From positions 1-19,717 of the forward strand of contig CAIOPD010000161.1 of assembly GCA_903860085.1 (NCBI GenBank): a DNA stretch of 19,717 bases, given 5' to 3'. This document shows positions 15,296 to 19,717 of this stretch, one piece after another. Position numbers and translations under genes: made by a program. The number at the start of each line of letters is the position of its first letter. Positions within the stretch are counted from its first letter, which is position 1. Origin of the DNA: an uncultured Pseudomonadota bacterium (lineage in GTDB: Bacteria > Pseudomonadota > Gammaproteobacteria > Burkholderiales > Methylophilaceae). The notes under the pieces are model-generated. The model had not been told where the DNA came from. It made no database searches and saw nothing but the letters and a program-made list of their open reading frames with translations.

Positions 15296-15856
15296 GTGGA
15301 TAGAACAACAATAGATTTATGGGTAGGGGTGTTTGTGGCGCTAGGCATGGCCGCATTGTTAGGTTTGGCCATGAAGGTGGGTAACTTAACCTCTGCAAAC
15401 ATTGGCCCAACTTACAGTGTAAGTGCAGCTTTTGAAAATGTAGGTAGCTTAAAGCCGCATGCCCCAGTAAAAAGTGCTGGTGTTGTAGTGGGTCGAGTAG
15501 ACAGTATCAATTTTGATGGCTCAAAATTTGAAGCGGTCGTTAAAATTAATATTGACCAACGCTATGCGTTCCCTAAAGATACTTTTGCCAACATTTATAC
15601 CGCAGGTTTGTTAGGTGAGCAATATATAGGTCTTGAAGCCGGTGGTGATGAAGCCAACTTAAAAAACGGCGATAAAATTACACAAACACAAGACGCTATT
15701 GTGTTGGAGAAAATGATTAGCCAGTTTTTGTTTAGTAAGGCTTCTGAAACTAAATCGGACAGCAAAGAGCCTGATGTTAAGCCTTTAGCAAGTGCTAAGG
15801 CTTCAGGTAGTAAAGCAGCTACCAAGGCCGTTGAGTTAGGTGATCCAGGATTTTAA
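15296..15856 (+). CDS. mlaD: MlaD, MCE-domain phospholipid-binding subunit
   Basis: Anchored periplasmic protein whose hexamer forms the lipid channel above MlaE. It has 186 residues: an N-terminal membrane anchor (about 8-28), an MCE domain (about 39-117, with AFENVGSLKPHAPVKSAGV and TAGLLGEQYIGLE), and a helical segment (EKMISQFLF) that would line the hexamer pore. An Ala/Lys/Ser-rich tail of about 40 residues closes it. The start is GTG 15296 with GAGGGG at 15283-15288 (spacing 7). Confidence 0.94.
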   Translation: MDRTTIDLWVGVFVALGMAALLGLAMKVGNLTSANIGPTYSVSAAFENVGSLKPHAPVKSAGVVVGRVDSINFDGSKFEAVVKINIDQRYAFPKDTFANIYTAGLLGEQYIGLEAGGDEANLKNGDKITQTQDAIVLEKMISQFLFSKASETKSDSKEPDVKPLASAKASGSKAATKAVELGDPGF

Positions 15857-15956
15857 TTAGTAGGTGATTCTACTTACTGTTGCTTATCGAGCACAACTAA
15901 ATAAGCTACAGCAGTGCCTAGAACGAGCCTTAAATAGTCATTAATAAGGAATGAGA

Positions 15957-16568
15957 ATGAAGTTAATTTCAAAATTTTTAGTCGGTATTTCTTTATGTAT
16001 TTTTATCACGTCTGCTAATGCTGAAGTGGCTCCAGATGTCTTGGTAAAGCAAACTGCAGATGAAGTGCTGACAATCATCAAAAATGATAAAGAAATACAG
16101 GTAGGTAATAAGCAACAATTGTACGCGCTGGTTGAGGCGAAAATTTTGCCAAATTTTGATTTTGATCGCGTGTGCCGTATGGTGCTTGGTAAAAGCTGGC
16201 GGTCAGCAACACCAGAGCAACAGGCGATCTTTCAAAAAGAATTCCGTAGCCTTTTATTACGGACTTATGCTTCTGCGCTTGGTAAATACAAAGATCAGAT
16301 CATTGAATATAAGCCTTTACGCATGGAAGTTGATGCAAAAAATGTCAGTGTAAAAACACAGATTTTGCAGCCAGGAGGCCAGCCAGTAGCTGTAGATTAT
16401 GATCTTATTAAGTCGGAAAATGGCTGGAAAGTTTATGATATCGTGATTGAAAGCGTTAGCTTGGTAACCAATTATCGCAGTCAGTTCAGTAATGAAATTC
16501 GACTAAATGGTTTGGATAGCTTAAATAAAAAGCTTGAAGAGAAAAACAAGTCCGCTGGTGTGGCTTAA
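15957..16568 (+). CDS. mlaC: MlaC, periplasmic phospholipid carrier
   Basis: Soluble shuttle carrying phospholipid between MlaD and the outer-membrane MlaA complex. I place the start at ATG 15957 (203 residues): AAGGA at 15946-15950 is 6 bases before it but directly abuts the earlier in-frame ATG 15951. The signal peptide MKLISKFLVGISLCIF... ends at SANA. The MlaC/Ttg2D fold is supported by LPNFDFDRVCRMVLGKSWR, FQKEFRSLLLRTYA and NGWKVYDIVIESVSLV. A 100-base gap separates it from mlaD; in some betaproteobacteria mlaA occupies that position. Confidence 0.94.
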   Translation: MKLISKFLVGISLCIFITSANAEVAPDVLVKQTADEVLTIIKNDKEIQVGNKQQLYALVEAKILPNFDFDRVCRMVLGKSWRSATPEQQAIFQKEFRSLLLRTYASALGKYKDQIIEYKPLRMEVDAKNVSVKTQILQPGGQPVAVDYDLIKSENGWKVYDIVIESVSLVTNYRSQFSNEIRLNGLDSLNKKLEEKNKSAGVA

Positions 16569-16580
16569 CCAAGAACTCAT

Positions 16581-16874
16581 ATGGTTAATATTACGCAACA
16601 GTCAAATCAATGGCTGATTTCAGGCCCTCTTTTAATGGATCATGCTAATGAAGCTTTGACGCAAAGCACTTCTTTATTAATGAATGATCAGCTTGAGATT
16701 GATTTTTCAGAGGTTACAGATATTGATACCGCTGCCTTGAGTTTGATTATGGAGTGGCAGCGACGTGCGTTGGCTTCGAAATGCACTATAAGCTTCGCAA
16801 ACCTGCCAGCTAATTTAATGAGTTTGGCCGAACTTTACGGTGTGACTAGTTTTATTTCAGTCACTAAAACCTAA
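16581..16874 (+). CDS. mlaB: MlaB, STAS-domain subunit
   Basis: 97-residue STAS protein that binds MlaF and stabilises and activates the MlaFEDB transporter. The strand-turn DFSEVTDIDTAALSLIMEW contains Thr50, in the place of the functionally important threonine of E. coli MlaB. It starts 12 bases after mlaC and completes the mlaFEDCB set. The Shine-Dalgarno is weak. Confidence 0.9.
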   Translation: MVNITQQSNQWLISGPLLMDHANEALTQSTSLLMNDQLEIDFSEVTDIDTAALSLIMEWQRRALASKCTISFANLPANLMSLAELYGVTSFISVTKT

Positions 16875-16884
16875 ATATTTATTT

Positions 16885-16904
16885 GGCATTTCTAAGCAAG
16901 TGCC
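16885..16904 (+). terminator. Weak hairpin after mlaB
   Basis: GGCATTT and AAGTGCC pair (one G-T) around a 6-base loop, 10 bases after the mlaB stop. What follows is ATTATTGTAG rather than a T-run, so it is at best a partial terminator or an RNA-end-stabilising stem. Nothing else is certain in the 155-base gap before the ABC ATPase; TATACT at 16987-16992 looks like a -10 but has no -35. Confidence 0.3.
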
Positions 16905-17029
16905 ATTATTGTAGTTTGAATCATCAAAAGCACTATAACCACTACATAGTTTTTTATATTCAGTATGTTAGGCTGTAGCGCTTAGTTATACTTTTATCTC
17001 CAATGGCAATATCAACTTGAAAGTCCAAT

Positions 17030-17938
17030 GTGACTAGTCCTGCAATTAAAATCAATGGTGTGCATAAGTATTTTGGTAGTTTACACGCGCTTAAAGGCGT
17101 TGATTTAACGATTGAGCAAGGCGAGTTCTTCGCTTTGCTTGGGCCGAATGGGGCAGGTAAATCTACTTTAATTAATATTCTTGCTGGCTTAATTAAACCT
17201 AGCGCAGGCAATATCGCCGTGATGGATTTTGATGTTGTTCATCAGTATCAGCAAGCTAGGCAGTTGTTGGGCGTTGTGCCACAAGAGCTTGTGTTTGATC
17301 CATTTTTCAATGTGCGTGAAATGTTGCGCTTTCAAGCTGGCTATTTTGGCCGCGGTCCTGAAAATGATCCTTGGATTGATGAAATCCTAGAGGGGTTGGG
17401 CCTAACTGATAAAGCAAACACAAATATGCGTAAGCTTTCAGGTGGCATGAAGCGGCGTGCGTTAATCGCGCAGGCGCTGGCTCACAAACCCCCGGTAATC
17501 GTCTTAGATGAGCCTACCGCTGGGGTTGATGTAGAGTTACGGCAGATGTTGTGGGAGTTTATTAAAAAACTTAATCGCGCTGGTCATACTATAATTCTCA
17601 CCACGCATTATCTTGAAGAGGCTGAGGCTTTATGTAGCCGAGTAGCAATGATGAAGCAAGGTGAAATAGTCGCTTTAGATAGCACATCAAATTTGCTAAA
17701 TAAGTTCGCTGGGAAGCAGTTACGTCTAAGTCTTGGAAAAGTAACCTTACCGCAGGGATTGTTGCCAATGTTGCGTGTTCAAGATAATGGAATATTTACA
17801 TTTGCACTTAGTGATATGGAACAAATTGAAATGGTCTTATCAGGTCTTCGTGCCGCTAATATCAAGGTTCTTGATATGCAGTTAAGCGAGGCGGATTTAG
17901 AAGATGTATTTTTATCTCTAGTGGGTAACCATTCATGA
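17030..17938 (+). CDS. ABC transporter ATP-binding protein, YadG type
   Basis: 302-residue ATPase of an ABC-2 exporter. Walker A GPNGAGKS is at 38-45, signature LSGGM at 136-140, Walker B VIVLDEP at 156-162 and switch His193. The C-terminal 90 or so residues, outside the ATPase core, resemble the extension seen in YadG/CcmA-like proteins. The start is GTG 17030 with GAAAG 6 bases upstream; the nearby ATG 17028 runs into TGA at once. It overlaps the permease gene by 4 bases. The transported substrate is unknown; the envelope context suggests a lipid or cell-surface compound, an inference only. Confidence 0.9.
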   Translation: MTSPAIKINGVHKYFGSLHALKGVDLTIEQGEFFALLGPNGAGKSTLINILAGLIKPSAGNIAVMDFDVVHQYQQARQLLGVVPQELVFDPFFNVREMLRFQAGYFGRGPENDPWIDEILEGLGLTDKANTNMRKLSGGMKRRALIAQALAHKPPVIVLDEPTAGVDVELRQMLWEFIKKLNRAGHTIILTTHYLEEAEALCSRVAMMKQGEIVALDSTSNLLNKFAGKQLRLSLGKVTLPQGLLPMLRVQDNGIFTFALSDMEQIEMVLSGLRAANIKVLDMQLSEADLEDVFLSLVGNHS

Positions 17939-18720
17939 TGGAATCAATCAAAATAAATGCCTCAATTAGAGGGCCATGGACGCTACTTAAGAAAGAGTTG
18001 CTCCGTTTTTGGCGTGTGGCTTTTCAAACGGTGGCTGCTCCTGTAATCACCGCTTTGCTTTACCTGCTTATTTTTTCACATGTGCTTGATAAGCAAGTGC
18101 AAGTTTATGACAAGGTGCCGTATACGGCATTTTTGATTCCTGGATTAATTATGATGTCGGTGTTGCAAAACGCTTTTGCTAATAGTTCGTCTAGCCTGAT
18201 ACAGTCCAAGGTCATGGGTAATCTAGTGTTTGTGCTACTAACACCACTGACCCATCTGCAGTTTTTTTCCGCATTTCTATTCGCTGCGATTATTCGTGGC
18301 CTAGTGGTGGGCTTATGTATTTTATTGGTTTCCATATGGTTTGTGGATATTCATATGGCAAACCCTTGGCTGATCATCGCATTTGCATTACTTGGCAGTG
18401 CGCTATTGGGAACTTTTGGCATTATTGCAGGCATATGGGCAGATAGATTTGATCAGATGGCGGCATTTCAAAACTTCATTATCATGCCTTTGTCTTTCTT
18501 ATCAGGCGTGTTTTATTCAATACATTCTTTACCCCCTTTTTGGCAAAAAGCATCTCAACTCAACCCGTTTTTTTACATGATTGATGGCTTTAGATACGGG
18601 TTTTTTGGTAAAGGCGATGTGTCGCCACTAATTAGTTTGTCTGTGGTTGGTCTGTCGTTCTTAGTGTTAGCATGGATAACCCTAAAAATGTTAAAATCCG
18701 GGTATAAATTAAGAACCTAA
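17935..18720 (+). CDS. ABC-2 type transporter permease, YadH type
   Basis: 261-residue permease with six hydrophobic segments (about 30-55, 65-85, 105-135, 142-165, 175-195, 230-255). Typical landmarks are VAAPVITALLYLLIFSHVL, FLIPGLIMMSVLQNAF, and the closing FQNFIIMPLSFLSGVFY with LPPFWQKASQLNPFFYMIDG, which is diagnostic of the family. ATGA overlap with the ATPase gene implies coupled translation and a two-component half-transporter that dimerises. Confidence 0.92.
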   Translation: MMESIKINASIRGPWTLLKKELLRFWRVAFQTVAAPVITALLYLLIFSHVLDKQVQVYDKVPYTAFLIPGLIMMSVLQNAFANSSSSLIQSKVMGNLVFVLLTPLTHLQFFSAFLFAAIIRGLVVGLCILLVSIWFVDIHMANPWLIIAFALLGSALLGTFGIIAGIWADRFDQMAAFQNFIIMPLSFLSGVFYSIHSLPPFWQKASQLNPFFYMIDGFRYGFFGKGDVSPLISLSVVGLSFLVLAWITLKMLKSGYKLRT

Positions 18721-18730
18721 GCATATGGTG

Positions 18731-18748
18731 CGAAATTGTGAAATTTCG
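18731..18748 (+). repeat. Perfect hairpin between the ABC permease and bolA genes
   Basis: CGAAATT-GTGA-AATTTCG, a 7-bp stem with a tetraloop starting 10 bases after the permease stop. No T-run follows, so a simple terminator is unlikely. It lies about 20 bases before the bolA start, where it could affect message stability or translation. Confidence 0.5.
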
Positions 18749-18769
18749 GGCTAGAAAGTGAAAATATAA

Positions 18770-19009
18770 GTGTTAAGCGCAGAACAGTTAGGCAATTACA
18801 TTACGCAAAATTTAGTTTGTGATCATATTAAAGTCTTAGGTGACGATGGTACACATTTTGAAGCAATAATCGTAAGCCCTGCATTTGTCGGCAAAAGTAT
18901 GGTTCAACAACATCAGTTGGTGTATGCCGCGCTAGGCGACAGGATGCGTGCTGAGATTCATGCGCTATCAATGAAAACTTACACCCCAGAGCAGTGGCAA
19001 AAAAGCTAG
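18770..19009 (+). CDS. BolA-family protein (IbaG/YrbA-like)
   Basis: 79-residue BolA/IbaG-type protein. BolA proteins bind CGFS glutaredoxins and bridge a [2Fe-2S] cluster with them, in iron-sulfur handling and iron sensing. The sequence shows the short alpha-beta-alpha fold with VLGDDGTHFEAIIVSPAFVGKS and the conserved QHQLVYAALGDRM, and IHALSMKTYTPEQW at the end. Short length and a location just before murA favour the IbaG subgroup over classical BolA. The start is GTG 18770 with a weak Shine-Dalgarno. The next gene is its expected partner. Confidence 0.9.
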   Translation: MLSAEQLGNYITQNLVCDHIKVLGDDGTHFEAIIVSPAFVGKSMVQQHQLVYAALGDRMRAEIHALSMKTYTPEQWQKS

Positions 19010-19063
19010 TGTGATGGCAGAAGATAAATACTATCAATTAAATATTAAGTAATGGAGATTTAC

Positions 19064-19390
19064 ATGGATGCACAATTACAAATTAAAGAAACTGTAACCA
19101 ATAACCCAGTAGTACTTTACATGAAGGGAACGCCTAAGTTTCCGCAATGTGGTTTCTCGAATATGGCTACGCAAATTTTAGATGCCTGCAACGCTAATTA
19201 TGTGTCGATAGACGTTTTGGCTGACCAGACTGTTCGTGAAGGGATTAAGGTTTATGCCAATTGGCCTACCATCCCCCAGCTATATATTGGTGGGGAGTTT
19301 GTTGGAGGCTCAGATATTATGCGGGCTATGTACGAAAATGGCGAATTGCAAACCCTTCTCGACAGCCTTAAAACAAGCGCAGCCAGTTAA
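19064..19390 (+). CDS. grxD: Monothiol CGFS glutaredoxin (Grx4/GrxD)
   Basis: Binds and transfers [2Fe-2S] clusters, alone or with BolA proteins. I chose ATG 19064 (108 residues) because GGAG at 19054-19057 is 6 bases before it; the in-frame ATG 19052 overlaps that site. The active-site CGFS is at 29-32, preceded by VVLYMKGTPKFPQ. The glutathione-binding WPTIPQLYIGGEFVGGSDI is intact. It lies 54 bases after bolA and its stop directly abuts the murA start. Confidence 0.95.
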   Translation: MDAQLQIKETVTNNPVVLYMKGTPKFPQCGFSNMATQILDACNANYVSIDVLADQTVREGIKVYANWPTIPQLYIGGEFVGGSDIMRAMYENGELQTLLDSLKTSAAS

Positions 19391-19717
19391 TTGGATAAGC
19401 TAATTATTCAAGGCGGCAATCGCCTACACGGAGAAGTCCTGATTTCGGGAGCGAAGAACGCAGCTCTTCCTATTTTGTGTGCTGCGCTATTGGCAGAAAC
19501 CCCATTGCATTTAACTAGCGTCCCTGCACTAAAAGATGTGGGCTCAACCATTAAACTTCTTGAGAAAATGGGCGTTAAGGTCAATCGCGATGGCGATAAA
19601 GTCAGTTTAGACGCTAGTATCATACATAGCAAAGAAGCGCCATATGAAATGGTGAAAACCATGCGCGCCTCTATTTTGGTATTAGGCCCATTGTTGTCTC
19701 GTTTTGGTCAGGCGCGT
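19391..19717 (+). CDS. murA: MurA, UDP-GlcNAc 1-carboxyvinyltransferase (5' part, runs off the window)
   Basis: First committed step of peptidoglycan synthesis: transfer of enolpyruvate from PEP to UDP-GlcNAc in the cytosol. 109 codons are visible. TTG 19391 gives LDKLIIQGGNRLHGEV (Met when initiated), the normal MurA beginning, and puts Lys22 and Asn23 of SGAKNAALPIL at the same numbers as in E. coli. The start touches the grxD stop (TAA 19388-19390) with no spacer and little Shine-Dalgarno, so coupled translation is likely. The fosfomycin-target Cys region (near 115) lies just outside the window. The stretch MRASILVLGPLL is intact. Confidence 0.96.
   Translation, partial: MDKLIIQGGNRLHGEVLISGAKNAALPILCAALLAETPLHLTSVPALKDVGSTIKLLEKMGVKVNRDGDKVSLDASIIHSKEAPYEMVKTMRASILVLGPLLSRFGQAR

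Noticed and set aside
15859..15874. AGTAG-GTGATT-CTACT hairpin after mlaD as a terminator
   Set aside because: The stem is only 5 bp, there is no T-run, and mlaC, whose product works with MlaD, lies directly downstream.
16987..16992. TATACT as a promoter for the ABC ATPase gene
   Set aside because: The -10 match is good but no plausible -35 or extended -10 is present at any normal spacing, so it is not listed as a feature.
18383..18580. Plus-strand 65-codon frame inside the ABC permease gene
   Set aside because: Out-of-frame shadow of the permease, whose family motifs cover this region.
1..19717. Mobile elements, CRISPR arrays, tRNA or rRNA genes, defence or biosynthetic clusters
   Set aside because: No transposase or integrase, no regularly spaced repeats, no cloverleaf or rRNA-like sequence; gene content is conserved housekeeping throughout.

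Overview
The window reads as an ordinary chromosomal stretch of a moderately AT-rich betaproteobacterium. The gene content and orders (lptG/pepA/holC, a PTR1-like pteridine reductase with ttcA, engB beside a cytochrome c4, and mlaFEDCB running through bolA to murA) fit the Nitrosomonadales, and Methylophilaceae (Methylotenera/Methylophilus-like) is my best guess. That placement comes from memory of gene order and protein style, not from a search. I see no phage, transposon, CRISPR, rRNA or tRNA gene. Coding density is high, and only one gene-free gap (658-962) slightly exceeds 300 bases.

Layout. 1-657 (minus): 5' part of lptG, cut by the window edge. 658-962: divergent region to pepA; lptF is not in its expected place, and a 59-codon reading frame here may be a relic of its 5' end. 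963-3929 (plus): pepA, holC and an unrecognised helical/coiled-coil protein. 3931-4314 (minus): a lone, divergent GcvH-like lipoyl carrier whose stop codon lies one base from that of the coiled-coil gene. 4521-5501 (plus): periplasmic PBP7-type D-Ala-D-Ala endopeptidase, then a bidirectional terminator shared with topA. 5571-10006 (minus): topA, ttcA and a pteridine reductase. 10048-11975 (plus): a MidA/COG1565 methyltransferase and trmB. 12010-12660 (minus): engB. 12867-13505 (plus): di-haem cytochrome c4 with its own promoter and terminator. 13640-19717 (plus): mlaF, mlaE, mlaD, mlaC, mlaB, a YadGH-type ABC transporter, a bolA-family gene, a monothiol glutaredoxin and the start of murA.

Functional themes. 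Much of the window serves the cell envelope: LPS export (lptG), peptidoglycan trimming (PBP7) and precursor synthesis (murA), and outer-membrane phospholipid transport (mla). BolA beside a CGFS glutaredoxin is the classic [2Fe-2S]-handling pair. The rest is housekeeping: DNA supercoiling, replication clamp loading, tRNA modification, ribosome assembly and electron transfer.

I did not find a convincing undescribed multi-gene system. The best leads are regulatory and structural: a palindromic -10 element that appears to serve two divergent genes, with near-leaderless transcription predicted for the rightward gene and for trmB; a tandem one-helical-turn repeat upstream of the topA promoter; the missing or relic lptF; a coiled-coil protein with proline-phased repeats; and the orphan H-protein.
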